From the NCBI RefSeq assembly GCF_017355985.1, contig NZ_JAFIQU010000023.1, positions 1-64,000 on the forward strand: 64,000 bases of DNA. Direction: 5' to 3'. Source of the stretch: Arenibaculum pallidiluteum. GTDB lineage: Bacteria > Pseudomonadota > Alphaproteobacteria > Azospirillales > Azospirillaceae. Positions 19,932-30,739 of the stretch are shown piece after piece; within the stretch, counting starts at the first letter, position 1, and each line of letters starts with the position of its first letter. The notes under the pieces were generated by a model. That model was not told where the DNA came from, ran no database searches, and saw only the letters and a program-made list of their open reading frames with translations. The position numbers were made by a program, and so were the translations under genes.

Positions 19932-20426
19932 ATGTATCTTCTGCTCGCCATCCTCCTGGTTCCCATCGTCGAGATCGCCCTGTTCATCCAGGTCGGCGGG
20001 CTGATCGGCCTGTGGCCGACCCTGGGGATCATCGTCGCGACGGCGGTGCTCGGGACGGTCCTGATGCGCACCCAGGGCTTCGCCGTGCTGGCGCGCGCCC
20101 AGGCGGCGATGGGCCGCGGCGACCTGCCGGTGGGCGAGGTCTTCGACGGCGCCTGCGTCCTCCTGGGCGGGCTGCTGCTGCTGCTGCCGGGCTTCTTCAC
20201 GGACGTCCTCGGCATCCTGCTGCTGATCCCTCCGCTGCGCCGCTGGGTCGGGCGGCGCGCCATGGCCTGGCTGCTGCGCAACGGGCGCGTGCAGGTCTGG
20301 GCCACGGCCGAGACCCGCAGGACCGGGCCGGTGGTGATCGACGGAGAGTTCCGCGAGCTCGGCGCCGATCCCGCGCGCCTGCCGCGCTCCGACAGCCATG
20401 AACCGCCGCCGGGCCGGCGCGCATGA
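19932..20426 (+). CDS. fxsA: FxsA family membrane protein
   Basis: This 164-residue inner-membrane protein has three or four hydrophobic segments (MYLLLAILLVPIVEIALFI; LLLLLPGFFTDVLGILLLIP). It matches FxsA, whose overexpression lets F-plasmid cells escape phage T7 exclusion. It is divergent to the Tim44-like gene across a 151-bp spacer and overlaps the next gene by 4 bp (ATGA). Confidence 0.92.
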   Translation: MYLLLAILLVPIVEIALFIQVGGLIGLWPTLGIIVATAVLGTVLMRTQGFAVLARAQAAMGRGDLPVGEVFDGACVLLGGLLLLLPGFFTDVLGILLLIPPLRRWVGRRAMAWLLRNGRVQVWATAETRRTGPVVIDGEFRELGADPARLPRSDSHEPPPGRRA

Positions 20427-20971
20427 TCCTGCTCCGCCACGGCGAGAGCCACTTCAACAGGCTGTTCTCGCGGAGCCGGGTCGACCCGGGCATCCACGAC
20501 CCCGAGCTGACCGAGACCGGGCAGGCCCAGGCGATGGCCGCCGCCACGGCCCTTTCGGGCGAGCGGATCGAGTCAATCGTCGCGAGCCCCTACACCCGCG
20601 CGCTGCAGACGGCTTCGATCATCGCCGAGGTGCTCGGGGTTCCGGTCGAGGTCGATCCGCTGGTCGGCGAGCGGGCGGCCATGTCCTGCGACATCGGGAC
20701 GCCGACGGGCGAGCTGGCGATCCGCTGGCCGCATCTCGATCTCTCCCACCTGGCCGAGACCTGGTGGCCGGATTTCGGGGAGCCCGAGAGCGGCATCGCC
20801 CGCCGCGCGTCCGAGTTCCTGGAGCTAGCCCGCGCACGCGCGAACCGGGAACACATGCTGGTGGTCTCGCACTGGGGCTTCATCCGCGCCCTGACCGGCC
20901 GCGAGGTCCACAACTGTCAAATCGTCCGGTTCGACTGGCGAACATTGTCCGCGGCACCGGATCCGTGCTAG
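20423..20971 (+). CDS. Histidine phosphatase family protein
   Basis: This 182-residue phosphoglycerate-mutase-like protein has the catalytic RHGES motif at residues 5-9 and a second catalytic His in VSHWG. The substrate is not evident. It is coupled to fxsA (ATGA overlap) and followed 40 bp later by secB. Confidence 0.85.
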   Translation: MILLRHGESHFNRLFSRSRVDPGIHDPELTETGQAQAMAAATALSGERIESIVASPYTRALQTASIIAEVLGVPVEVDPLVGERAAMSCDIGTPTGELAIRWPHLDLSHLAETWWPDFGEPESGIARRASEFLELARARANREHMLVVSHWGFIRALTGREVHNCQIVRFDWRTLSAAPDPC

Positions 20972-21011
20972 GCACGGCGCCCGACCCGGATTGGATGCCC
21001 AGGAGCACGCC

Positions 21012-21521
21012 ATGACCGACCAGACCAGCGCCGGCAGCGGCAACGGCAACGACGAGAACGGCGGCCCGGCCGCTCTGCCGATCATGATCAACGCGCAGTA
21101 CGTGAAGGACCTCTCCTTCGAGAGCCCGAACGCGCCGCACAGCCTGCTGCCGAACCAGCCGCAGCCCCAGGTCGACATCGGGGTCGACGTCCGCCCGCAG
21201 CAGCTCGGCGAGGACGTCTTCGAGGTCACCCTCGCGATCCGGGCCGAGGCCAAGGCCGCCGACAAGACGGTCTTCATCGTCGAGCTCTCCTACGGCGGCA
21301 TCTTCACCCTCAAGGGCATCCCGCAGGAGCACCTGCGTCCGGTCCTGATGATCGAGGGCCCGCGTCTGCTCTTCCCCTTCGCGCGCGCGATCGTGTCGGA
21401 GACCACGCGCGACGGCGGCTTCCCGCCCCTGATGCTGAACCCGATCGACTTCGCCGAGCTCTACCGGCGCCAGATCGCCCAGGCGGGCGCGGGCGGCACG
21501 AACGGCATCGCCCAGGCCTGA
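21012..21521 (+). CDS. secB: Protein-export chaperone SecB
   Basis: This 169-residue tetrameric chaperone delivers unfolded preproteins to SecA. The motifs QYVKDLSFESPNAP, YGGIFTL and the C-terminal GGFPPLMLNPIDFAELY are diagnostic. The ATG at 21012 follows aggag; the in-frame TTG at 20991 is less likely. Confidence 0.96.
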   Translation: MTDQTSAGSGNGNDENGGPAALPIMINAQYVKDLSFESPNAPHSLLPNQPQPQVDIGVDVRPQQLGEDVFEVTLAIRAEAKAADKTVFIVELSYGGIFTLKGIPQEHLRPVLMIEGPRLLFPFARAIVSETTRDGGFPPLMLNPIDFAELYRRQIAQAGAGGTNGIAQA

Positions 21522-21591
21522 CCCGCGCGGCGGCCGAGGCCGAGAGCCCCTGCCGCCGGTTTCCTGGCCGTGCTAGCGTGACGGCCGGGTC

Positions 21592-23889
21592 ATGAACGGG
21601 ATCGTCCGGCGCGGCATGCTCGCCAACTGCACGACAGACGAGCTGCACGAGCTCCTCGAGGCGAACGGCTCCGCGGCCTTCGCGCTCGACGTGCTACCGG
21701 AAGGCGGGACGGTCCTGGCGGGATGGAACGCCCGGCTCGGGATGCTGGCCGGGCTGGACCGCGCCGCGGGTCCCGGCCGGCGCTGGGGCGACCTGCTTCC
21801 CGTGGACGATGCGGCGCTGCTCGACGAGCAGGCCGCACGCTGCGCCGCCTCGGCGCGGCGGGTCGAGTTCGAGGCGCGGATCGATTTCCCGACGGGCGGG
21901 CGTCGGTGGCGCGTCGTCCTGGTTCCCGTGCAGGACCGCGAGGGGCGCGTCGCGCGCCTGTTCGGGACCGGCATGGATATCGAGCCGCCCGCCCAGGCGC
22001 CCGCGCCCCAGCTGACCACGCGGCCCCACCTCGCCGCCCTGCTCCAGGGCGCTTCCATCGGCATCCTGACGGTCGACGAGGACGGCGACCTGATCCTGCA
22101 TGCGAACGCTCATGCCGAGGCGCTGTTCGCCCGGCCCGGGCCGCTGGCGGGAACCCGGTACCGCGACCTGGTGACCGAGGAGGATGCCGAGGCCGTTCTC
22201 GCGAAGCGCGCCGAGGCGCTGTCCGGCAGGCGGAAACCCTACCGCTCCGAGCGGTGCTTCGTGCGCGGTGACGGCAGCACCTTCATGGCCGAGGTCTCGG
22301 TCTTCTTCCATACCGAACCCGGTACCGGACGCATTCTCTGGATCACCATGATCCAGGAGCTGCCGGCGGCGCGGCTGATGCAGCGTCGCCTGCGCGAGGC
22401 GCTGGACGTCAGCACCGAGGCCTTCGCCCTGTTCGACCCGGAAGACCGGCTGGCGCTGTGCAATCGCGCCTTCGCGAGCGTCTACGACACGCCTCCCGAC
22501 GCGTTGGTGGGCAGCAGCTTCGAATCCCTCCAGCGCCGCATCCTCGGCGGCGCCCGGGGCCCCGCCAAGATGCCGGACGGCGTCGAGGCCTGGCTGTCCC
22601 AGCGCATGGAACGCCACCGCCAAGCCGATGGAACGCCGGTCCTGGTCGAAGCCAGCGGCGACCACTGGTTCCTGATCCGCGAGGCCCGGACCTCCGAAGG
22701 CTACACCGCCCTCGTGCGCTCCGACGTCACGGACCTCAAGCGGCGCGAGGCCGAGCTGGTCGAGCGCGAGACGCTGCTTCGCCATGCGGCCGCCATGGCG
22801 AAGCTCGGCTACTGGGTCTGGGACGAGACCGAGGACCGATGCCTGCACTGCTCGGACGAGCTGGCAGCGATCCACGAGACAACGCCCGAGGACTACATCG
22901 CGCGGCTCGGCACGACGCCCGCGCTGATGGAGCGCATGCACCCCGAGGACCGCGAGCGCTATCGCGTCGCCGTCCGGCGCGGGCTGGCCACGGGGGAGAC
23001 CTACGACATCGAGCTGCGCCTGGTCCTGCCCTCGGGGACGCTGCGCTACGTCCGCGAGAAGTCGGAATACGTCGTCGACGCGGCCGGCCGCACGATCCGC
23101 TCGCTGGGGATCCTGCAGGACATCACGGACCAGAAGCTGCGCGAGCAGGAGCTGGAACTAGCCCGCGAGGAGGCCGAGCGCTCCAACCGCGCGAAGTCGA
23201 AGTTCCTGGCCCATATGAGCCACGAGCTGCGCACGCCGCTGAACGCGATCCTGGGCTTCTCGGAGCTGCTCCAGCTCCAGCTCAACGGGCCGCTGGGATC
23301 GGACCGCTACCTCGCCTATGCCGGCGACATCCGGGCCAGCGCCGGGCACCTGCTGGAGCTCATCAACGACCTTCTGGATCTCGCCAAGATCGAGGCCGAG
23401 CGCTTCGAACTCGACGAGCATGCGCTCGATCTCGCCCGGATCCTGTCCCGGTCGCTCCGCTTCGTCTCGGAGACGGCGACCCGCAAGAACGTGCACATCG
23501 ACGTGGAGGCCGGGCCCGTGCCCGCCTTCATCGGCGACGAGCGCGCACTGCGCCAGATCGTCGTGAACCTGCTGTCCAACGCCGTGAAGTTCACGCCGGA
23601 GGGCGGCCGCATCGCATTGCGGCTCCACCTGGCGGAGGCCGGCCCCGTGATCGAGGTCGAGGACACCGGCATAGGGATCCCGGCTCAGGACCTGCCGCGC
23701 ATCCTGGAGCCCTTCACCCAGGCGAGCCACACCCGCCGCCTGGCCGATTCCGGCACCGGGCTGGGCCTCGCCATCGTGCGCTCCCTCGTGCAGCTCCACG
23801 GCGGCAGGCTCTCGATCGCCAGCGAACCCGGACGCGGCACGACCGTCACGGTGGCGCTGCCGGCCTCGCGCCTGGTCGCGGCGAGCTAG
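21592..23889 (+). CDS. Multi-PAS sensor histidine kinase
   Basis: This 765-residue kinase has no evident membrane segments and so is probably cytoplasmic. Three or four PAS-like domains occupy residues 10-525; the last is PAS-fold-3-like (KLGYWVWDETEDR). The HisKA domain follows, with MSHELRTPLNAIL (H544). The ATPase domain has NLLSNAVKFTP, VEDTGIGIP and GTGLGLAIV. No response regulator is adjacent, so its partner is encoded elsewhere. The N-terminus is uncertain. Confidence 0.9.
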   Translation: MNGIVRRGMLANCTTDELHELLEANGSAAFALDVLPEGGTVLAGWNARLGMLAGLDRAAGPGRRWGDLLPVDDAALLDEQAARCAASARRVEFEARIDFPTGGRRWRVVLVPVQDREGRVARLFGTGMDIEPPAQAPAPQLTTRPHLAALLQGASIGILTVDEDGDLILHANAHAEALFARPGPLAGTRYRDLVTEEDAEAVLAKRAEALSGRRKPYRSERCFVRGDGSTFMAEVSVFFHTEPGTGRILWITMIQELPAARLMQRRLREALDVSTEAFALFDPEDRLALCNRAFASVYDTPPDALVGSSFESLQRRILGGARGPAKMPDGVEAWLSQRMERHRQADGTPVLVEASGDHWFLIREARTSEGYTALVRSDVTDLKRREAELVERETLLRHAAAMAKLGYWVWDETEDRCLHCSDELAAIHETTPEDYIARLGTTPALMERMHPEDRERYRVAVRRGLATGETYDIELRLVLPSGTLRYVREKSEYVVDAAGRTIRSLGILQDITDQKLREQELELAREEAERSNRAKSKFLAHMSHELRTPLNAILGFSELLQLQLNGPLGSDRYLAYAGDIRASAGHLLELINDLLDLAKIEAERFELDEHALDLARILSRSLRFVSETATRKNVHIDVEAGPVPAFIGDERALRQIVVNLLSNAVKFTPEGGRIALRLHLAEAGPVIEVEDTGIGIPAQDLPRILEPFTQASHTRRLADSGTGLGLAIVRSLVQLHGGRLSIASEPGRGTTVTVALPASRLVAAS

Positions 23890-23899
23890 CAGGGCAGGC

Positions 23900-23923
23900 G
23901 GGCCCGCGCCGTTCCGCGGGCCC
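23900..23923. terminator. Bidirectional terminator hairpin between kinase and rho
   Basis: GGGCCCGCG (23900-23908) and CGCGGGCCC (23915-23923) form a perfect 9-bp stem with loop CCGTTC, in the 49-bp gap between converging genes. Confidence 0.6.
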
Positions 23924-23938
23924 GGGCACCCCGCGGGA

Positions 23939-25195
<1,257 letters not shown>

Positions 25196-25269
25196 GGGTC
25201 CCTGTGGGGGCGGTGCGGGCCGCGCGGCGGGCCGGCGCAATGTCGTGGGATCGGGTCCGGGCCACCGAC

Positions 25270-25290
25270 GGCACCCTGGGGAAGGGTGCC
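25270..25290. other. Strong hairpin in the rho 5' leader
   Basis: GGCACCCT (25270-25277) and AGGGTGCC (25283-25290) form a perfect 8-bp stem with a 5-nt loop, 75 bp upstream of the rho start. Rho is often autoregulated through its leader, so this may be a regulatory RNA structure. Confidence 0.4.
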
Positions 25291-25402
25291 GGAGCAGGAA
25301 TGCTGATTCTCAGGGAGTGACCTTTCGGACGCCAGATGGTTACCCGATGGTGGCGTTCAAGTCAAACAAATCGCGGGGCCAGATCGCCGCGGCAGGATGA
25401 AG

Positions 25403-25420
25403 GGGGCGCGAAGGCGCCCC
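25403..25420 (-). terminator. Probable terminator after hemE-hemH-hemJ
   Basis: GGGGCGC (25403-25409) and GCGCCCC (25414-25420) form a 7-bp stem with tetraloop GAAG, 50 bp beyond the hemJ stop and before the rho leader. No strong T tract follows. Confidence 0.45.
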
Positions 25421-25470
25421 ACCGCAGTGACCGAACGCTTGGGCGCAGGGCCCCGGGCCTCGGCACCCCG

Positions 25471-25914
25471 TCAGAAGGGCTTCACGATCACCAGCACCAC
25501 GATCCCGATCATCAGCAGCGTCGGGACCTCGTTCACGATCCGGAAGAAGCGCTGGCTGCGGGTGCTGCGGTCCTCGGCGAACTCGCGCCGCCAGCGCCCC
25601 ATGAAGTGGTGAGCGCCCGTCAGCAGCAGGACCAGCAGGATCTTCGCGTGCAACCAGCCCATGGTGAGCCATGCCGGCTCCAGGACCAGTAGCACGATCC
25701 CGAAGCCGTAGGTCGCGCCCATGGCCGGCGTCATGATCGCCCGCAGCAGGCGCCGCTCCATCACCTTGAACGTCTCGGACGCCTCGGATCCCTTGGCGGC
25801 CACGGAATGATAGACGTACAGCCGCGGCAGGTACAGCAGCCCCGCCATCCAGGCGATGATGCTGATCACGTGCAGCGCCTTGATCCAGTTGTAGAGATCG
25901 GGATTGTCCAGCAC
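25471..25914 (-). CDS. hemJ: Protoporphyrinogen oxidase HemJ
   Basis: This 147-residue membrane protein oxidises protoporphyrinogen IX to protoporphyrin IX, the penultimate haem step. It has four hydrophobic helices. The conserved His15 in IKALHVISIIAWMAGLLYLPR and the GAHHFMGRW segment fit the HemJ/UPF0093 family. The start is GTG at 25914 after a purine-rich site (aaggggg). The order hemE-hemH-hemJ places three successive haem genes in one leftward operon. Confidence 0.92.
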   Translation of the reverse strand: MLDNPDLYNWIKALHVISIIAWMAGLLYLPRLYVYHSVAAKGSEASETFKVMERRLLRAIMTPAMGATYGFGIVLLVLEPAWLTMGWLHAKILLVLLLTGAHHFMGRWRREFAEDRSTRSQRFFRIVNEVPTLLMIGIVVLVIVKPF

Positions 25915-25928
25915 GCTTGCCCCCTTGG

Positions 25929-26966
25929 TTATGCCGCCTGCGGACAGCCGCGCCAGCCGGCCGGGCACAGCTGGCCCCCGCGCTCGCTGCACACGCCACA
26001 GGCCGTCTCGGCCGTGCGCCCGACCAGGGCCGCCAGTCCCTGGATGAAGGCGGGCTCCGCCCCGACGGCGGGCACCCGCTCGAACCATGGCACGCCATGC
26101 GTCTGCGCAAGGTGCCGGTACTCGATCTCGATCTCCACCAGCGTTTCGGAGTGCTCGGAGACGAAGGTGATGGGGACCACCACCACGGGCGCGCCGTCGC
26201 GGCCGGCGCGCTCGATCTCCTGGTCGGTCGAGGGACCGATCCATTCCAGCGGGCCGACGCGGCTCTGGTAGCAGTTCGTCCAGTCGAGCCCCGGAATGCC
26301 GAGCCGGGCCACCAGCGCCTCGGTCGTGCGCTCGCACTGCCACTGGTAGGGATCGCCGCCCCTCACGACGCGCCTGGGCAGCCCGTGCGCCGAGAACAGC
26401 ACCCGGGGCCTGCCATGGGCGCTGGCGCGATCGTAGGCCTCCCGCACGAGCTTCGCCGAGGCCTCGATGAAGCCCTGCTCCGTGGGATAGCAGCAGATCG
26501 TCGAGGTCGGCACATCGACCCCGGCCGCCCGCGTCGCGAGGTCCCAGACCCGGATGCTCGACGCGGTCGTCGTCGTCGAGAACTGCGGGTACAGCGGCAG
26601 CAGGATGATCCGCTTGGGATCGAAGGCCTTCACCGCATGGGCCGTCTCGTCGCTCATGGGGTGCCAGTAGCGCATGGCGACGAAGCAGCGCGCGTCGTAG
26701 CGGTCCGCCAGCGCCGCCTCCAGCGCCCGGGCCTGCGCCTCGGTGTTCGCGAGAAGCGGCGAGCCCCCGCCGAGCTGCCGGTAGATCGGCACCGCCTGCC
26801 TGGCGCGCCGGCGCGACAGCGCGTAGGCCAGCGGAATCCGCAGGATGGCCGGGGTCCGGATGATGGCGGGATCGGCGAAGAGGTTGAACAGGAACGGGCG
26901 TACGGCATCCAGCCGGTCGGGGCCGCCGAGGTTGAAGAGCACGACGGCGATCCTGGGCTTGTCCAT
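25929..26966 (-). CDS. hemH: Ferrochelatase HemH
   Basis: This 345-residue enzyme inserts Fe2+ into protoporphyrin IX. Family motifs NLGGPD, LFSAHGLP (catalytic His) and FVSEHSETLVEIEIEY are present. The last 23 residues hold four cysteines (C323, C326, C334, C341), a pattern consistent with the C-terminal [2Fe-2S] cluster known from some bacterial ferrochelatases, including Caulobacter. Confidence 0.95.
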   Translation of the reverse strand: MDKPRIAVVLFNLGGPDRLDAVRPFLFNLFADPAIIRTPAILRIPLAYALSRRRARQAVPIYRQLGGGSPLLANTEAQARALEAALADRYDARCFVAMRYWHPMSDETAHAVKAFDPKRIILLPLYPQFSTTTTASSIRVWDLATRAAGVDVPTSTICCYPTEQGFIEASAKLVREAYDRASAHGRPRVLFSAHGLPRRVVRGGDPYQWQCERTTEALVARLGIPGLDWTNCYQSRVGPLEWIGPSTDQEIERAGRDGAPVVVVPITFVSEHSETLVEIEIEYRHLAQTHGVPWFERVPAVGAEPAFIQGLAALVGRTAETACGVCSERGGQLCPAGWRGCPQAA

Positions 26967-27007
26967 CGACGGTTCCGGCTGCGGGGTCGGGTCAGGTCGA
27001 CAACAGG

Positions 27008-28057
27008 TCAGGCGGACAAGGTGGGCCAGGCCCGGATCAGCGCAGCCAGTTGCCCCACATGCTCGGGCGGTGTGTGCTGGACGACGCCGTGGCCGAGATT
27101 GAACACGAAGGGCCCGCCCGAGAGCTTGGTCAGGATCTCGCGTGCGGCGCTCGCCAGCGCCTCGCCCCCGGCGACGAGCATCAGCGGGTCCAGATTCCCC
27201 TGCACGGGAAGCTTCGTCTGCAGGGCCAGCGCCGCCCAGTCGACCGGCACCGCGGTGTCGAGGCCCAGCGCGTCGACCCCGGCCTCCACGGCGTAGTCCG
27301 CGTAGAGCACGCCCGCCTGCCGCGGGAAGCCGATCACCGGCACTCCCGGATGCCGCTCCTTCAGCCGCGCCACGATGCGCCGGGTCGGCTCAATCACCCA
27401 GCGCCGGAACTCCGGCGCCGGCAGCACGCCCGCCCAGCTGTCGAAGAGCTGGACCGCCTCGGCGCCGGCTTCGATCTGGGCACCGAGATGCTCGGCCGTC
27501 GCATCGACGACGAGATCGATCAGCGCCCCGAACCCGGCGGGGTCGCGATAGGCCCAGGACTTGACCTGCGCGAACTCCTTCGACCCGCCGCCTTCGACCA
27601 TGTAGGCGGCGACGGTCCACGGCGACCCCGCAAAGCCGATCAGCGCCGTCGTCTCCGGAATCGCGGAGGAAAGGCGCCGCACCGTCTCGTAGACCGGCGC
27701 CAGACGCTCGCGCAGATGCGCCCCCGACAGCCTGTTCAGCTCGCCCGCGCTGCGCACGGGGTCGAGCTTGGGCCCTTCCCCCTCGAGGTAATCGAGCTTC
27801 TGGCCCAGAGCGTGCGGCACGACGAGGATGTCGCTGAACAGGATTGCCGCATCCATGCCGTACCGGCGCAGCGGCTGCAGCGTCACCTCGACCGCGAGCT
27901 CGGGATTGTAGCAGAGGTCCAGGAAGCTTCCGGCCTGCGCCCGCGTCGCCCGGTACTCCGGCAAGTACCGGCCCGCCTGGCGCATCAGCCAGAACGGCGG
28001 CCGCTCGCAGGTCTCGCCGGAAAGGGCGCGCAGGAAGAGCTTTCCTTGGGTCGACAA
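27008..28057 (-). CDS. hemE: Uroporphyrinogen decarboxylase HemE
   Basis: This enzyme decarboxylates uroporphyrinogen III to coproporphyrinogen III. The signature [16 protein letters not shown] and [12 protein letters not shown] are present near the N-terminus. I place the start at TTG 28057, which has gaggaga 6 bp upstream and gives 349 residues. An ATG at 28096 in the same frame has no good ribosome-binding site. Its upstream flank is the predicted replication origin, the position known for hemE in Caulobacter and other alphaproteobacteria. Confidence 0.95.
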   Translation of the reverse strand: MSTQGKLFLRALSGETCERPPFWLMRQAGRYLPEYRATRAQAGSFLDLCYNPELAVEVTLQPLRRYGMDAAILFSDILVVPHALGQKLDYLEGEGPKLDPVRSAGELNRLSGAHLRERLAPVYETVRRLSSAIPETTALIGFAGSPWTVAAYMVEGGGSKEFAQVKSWAYRDPAGFGALIDLVVDATAEHLGAQIEAGAEAVQLFDSWAGVLPAPEFRRWVIEPTRRIVARLKERHPGVPVIGFPRQAGVLYADYAVEAGVDALGLDTAVPVDWAALALQTKLPVQGNLDPLMLVAGGEALASAAREILTKLSGGPFVFNLGHGVVQHTPPEHVGQLAALIRAWPTLSA

Positions 28058-28443
28058 GCCGGTCTCCTCGGGCGGGAACGCCCTGCTTCTACACATAGGT
28101 AAATGATCTTGAAAAGGGTTGTAGGAGGTGTGGGTGCCTGTGGATATCGGGAATCCCCGCTGACGCGGATTCGATCCACAGGCACGGGGACCGTCGTCGC
28201 CGGGGTGTGGACCGACGACGCGCTTAACGGCCGGGGGCCCGCGATGCTATGAGGAATCCGGTTTCGGGGAAAATGTGGATAACCCCGGCCCGGCCGACGC
28301 CCTTCCGCGGTTTCCGAAGCGGCGGCAGATTCTTTTCCGGCGCTGCGCGGAATCCGGGAGCGACTGGGGACGCATCCGGGACCGCGCCGCGCCAGGGCGA
28401 TTCGTCCACCGGCGAATCCCATTGATCCACAAGGGGCTGGGGA
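28058..28443. other. Predicted chromosomal replication origin (oriC)
   Basis: This spacer between hemE and the RP001/ppsR homologue is the conserved oriC location in many alphaproteobacteria. It holds a perfect DnaA box (TTATCCACA, minus strand, 28274-28282). Near matches lie at 28139-28147 (ATATCCACA, minus), 28423-28431 (TGATCCACA, plus) and 28172-28180 (CGATCCACA, plus). An AT-rich stretch next to hemE (28090-28125) could be the unwinding element. Seven GANTC sites (28151, 28168, 28254, 28328, 28350, 28399, 28414) suggest CcrM control. No gene fits here. Confidence 0.85.
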
Positions 28444-29289
28444 ATGAGCGCGATCCTGAAGCAGTTCCACCTGCATCTCGTGTCCGATGCCACGGGCGAG
28501 ACCATCAACAGCGTGGCCCGAGCCTGCGTCGCCCAGTTCGACGAGGTGAAGCCCATCGAGCACTTCTGGAACCTGGTCCGAACGCCGCGGCAGCTCGAGA
28601 TGGTCATCGAGGGAATCAAGGACAATCCGGGCCTGGTGATGTTCACCCTGGTGGACGAGTCCCTGCGGCGCCGCCTTCAGGAGATCTGCCGGGAACTGCA
28701 GGTCCCCTGCATCCCCGTGCTCGACCCGCTGATCAACGCGCTTGCGGCCTATCTCGGGCTGGAGAGCCATGGCCAGCCCGGCCGCCAGCACATCCTCGAC
28801 GCCGAGTATTTCGGGCGCATGGACGCGATGGACTTCGCGCTGTCCCACGACGACGGACAGGCGACCTGGGATCTTCACGAGGCCGACGTGATCCTGGTCG
28901 GCGTCTCGCGCACCTCCAAGACGCCGACCTGCATCTATCTCGCGAACCGCGGGGTGAAGGCCGCCAACATCCCCTTCGTGCCGGGCTGCCCCCTGCCGCC
29001 CGAGATCGACCAGATGACCAAGCCGCTCTTCGTGGGCCTGACCAAGGACCCGGACCGGCTGATCCAGATCCGGCGCAATCGCCTGCGCCTCCTGAACCAG
29101 ACCGAGGACACGAGCTACGTCGACCCCGAGGTCGTGCGCGCCGAAGTGACCGAGGCGCGGCGTCTGTACAGCCGCAAGGGCTGGCCGGTGATCGACGTGT
29201 CCCGCCGCTCGATCGAGGAGACGGCGGCCGAGATCCTGATGCTGCTGGCGCGCCGCAATCCCGCCTCAAGCGTCGAGGTGTCGTGGTGA
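28444..29289 (+). CDS. ppsR: Pyruvate, phosphate/water dikinase regulatory protein (RP001 homologue)
   Basis: This 281-residue DUF299-family bifunctional kinase/phosphorylase controls PEP synthase or pyruvate phosphate dikinase by ADP-dependent threonine phosphorylation. The nucleotide-binding loop [15 protein letters not shown] lies near residue 155. The start [13 protein letters not shown] is typical of the family. It is the first gene to the right of oriC, and its stop overlaps the maf start as GTGA. Confidence 0.92.
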   Translation: MSAILKQFHLHLVSDATGETINSVARACVAQFDEVKPIEHFWNLVRTPRQLEMVIEGIKDNPGLVMFTLVDESLRRRLQEICRELQVPCIPVLDPLINALAAYLGLESHGQPGRQHILDAEYFGRMDAMDFALSHDDGQATWDLHEADVILVGVSRTSKTPTCIYLANRGVKAANIPFVPGCPLPPEIDQMTKPLFVGLTKDPDRLIQIRRNRLRLLNQTEDTSYVDPEVVRAEVTEARRLYSRKGWPVIDVSRRSIEETAAEILMLLARRNPASSVEVSW

Positions 29290-29885
29290 CTCCTCGCATC
29301 GTCCTGGCCTCGGGCTCGGCCACGCGCGCCGCCATGCTGGAGCGGGCCGGCGTCGCGGCCGAGCGCGCCGTTCCCGCCGTCGACGAGGAGGAGGTGAAGC
29401 TCTCCTGCAAGGCCGCGGGGATGGAGGCCGGCGAGGTCGCGGAAGCCCTGGCCGAGCTCAAGGCCCAGCGCATCTCGCCCCGCCATCCCGGCGCGCTGGT
29501 GATCGGCGCCGACCAGATGCTGGAATGCGAGGGCGCCTGGTTCGACAAGCCCGTCGACCGCGAGGCCGCGCGCCAGCAGCTCCTGGCGCTGGCGGGCCGC
29601 CGGCACCGCCTGGTCTCCTGCGTGGTCGTCGTCCAGGACGGGCAGCGGCTCTGGCACCATTCCGAGGCCGCGCAGATGACCATGCGCCGGTTCTCGCCGG
29701 AGTTCCTGGAAACCTATCTGGACCGGGCTGGCGAGGCGGTGCTGGGCTCCGTCGGCGCCTACCAGGTCGAGGGGCTGGGCGCCCAGCTCTTCGCGCGCAT
29801 CCAGGGCGACCACTTCACGATCTTGGGTCTGCCGCTGCTGCCGCTCCTGGACTTCCTGCGGATCCGCGGGGCGCTGCCGTCATGA
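29286..29885 (+). CDS. maf: Maf-family nucleotide pyrophosphatase
   Basis: This 199-residue Maf/YhdE-like nucleoside triphosphate pyrophosphatase hydrolyses non-canonical or modified NTPs. The motifs [12 protein letters not shown] and LVIGADQML, with [10 protein letters not shown] later, are present. The GTG at 29286 overlaps the ppsR stop by 4 bp, and the stop overlaps aroE (ATGA). Confidence 0.92.
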   Translation: MTPRIVLASGSATRAAMLERAGVAAERAVPAVDEEEVKLSCKAAGMEAGEVAEALAELKAQRISPRHPGALVIGADQMLECEGAWFDKPVDREAARQQLLALAGRRHRLVSCVVVVQDGQRLWHHSEAAQMTMRRFSPEFLETYLDRAGEAVLGSVGAYQVEGLGAQLFARIQGDHFTILGLPLLPLLDFLRIRGALPS

Positions 29886-30739
29886 GCCCGTACGGCATGC
29901 TCCCCTCCGGAAAGGCGCTGGTGGCCGGCGTGATGGGGTGGCCCGTGGGCCACAGCCGGTCGCCCCGCCTGCACGGCTTCTGGCTGCGCGAGTACGGCAT
30001 CGATGGGGCGTACGTCCCGCTGGCTGTGCCGCCCGACCGGATCGAACAGGCCGTCCGCGCCCTGCCGGCGCTGGGTCTGCGCGGGGCGAACGTGACGATC
30101 CCCCACAAGGAGGCGGTGGTGGCTGCGCTCGACCGGGTCGAGCCCGCGGCCCGGCGCATCGGGGCGGTGAACACGATCGTCGTGCTGCCCGACGGCACGC
30201 TGGAGGGGCGCAACACGGACGGCTTCGGCTTCATCGAGAACCTGCGGGCCGGCGCGCCGGGATGGCGGGCCGTTGCGGGCCCGGCGGTCGTGCTCGGCGC
30301 GGGCGGCGCCGCCCGCGCGATCCTGGTGGCGCTCGCCGATGCCGGCGCGCCGGAGATCCGGCTGCTGAACCGCACCGCCGACCGGGCGGACCGCCTCGCG
30401 GACGAGCTCGGCGGTCCGGTCCGCGTCCTGCCGTGGGAGGCGCGGCCTGCCGCGCTCGACGGCGCGGCGCTCGTGGTCAACACCACGAGCCAGGGCATGG
30501 CGGGCCACCCGCCGCTGGACATCGGGCTGGGCGCCCTGCCCCCGGATGCCGTCGTCACCGACATCGTCTACACCCCGCTGGAGACGCCGCTTCTGGCGGC
30601 AGCCCGCGCCCGGGGCAATCCCGTCGTGGACGGGCTCGGCATGCTGCTGCACCAGGCCCGGCCCGGCTTCGAGGCCTGGTTCGGCCGCCGGCCCGAGGTG
30701 ACGCCGGCGCTGCGCGCCTTCGTTCTGGAGACGACGTGA
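29882..30739 (+). CDS. aroE: Shikimate dehydrogenase
   Basis: This 285-residue NADPH-dependent enzyme reduces 3-dehydroshikimate in aromatic amino acid synthesis. The substrate residues are in SRSPRLH, NVTIPHK (catalytic Lys) and NTDGFGF (catalytic Asp). The nucleotide motif [11 protein letters not shown] and NRT follow. Both ends overlap neighbouring genes by 4 bp. Confidence 0.96.
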   Translation: MSPYGMLPSGKALVAGVMGWPVGHSRSPRLHGFWLREYGIDGAYVPLAVPPDRIEQAVRALPALGLRGANVTIPHKEAVVAALDRVEPAARRIGAVNTIVVLPDGTLEGRNTDGFGFIENLRAGAPGWRAVAGPAVVLGAGGAARAILVALADAGAPEIRLLNRTADRADRLADELGGPVRVLPWEARPAALDGAALVVNTTSQGMAGHPPLDIGLGALPPDAVVTDIVYTPLETPLLAAARARGNPVVDGLGMLLHQARPGFEAWFGRRPEVTPALRAFVLETT

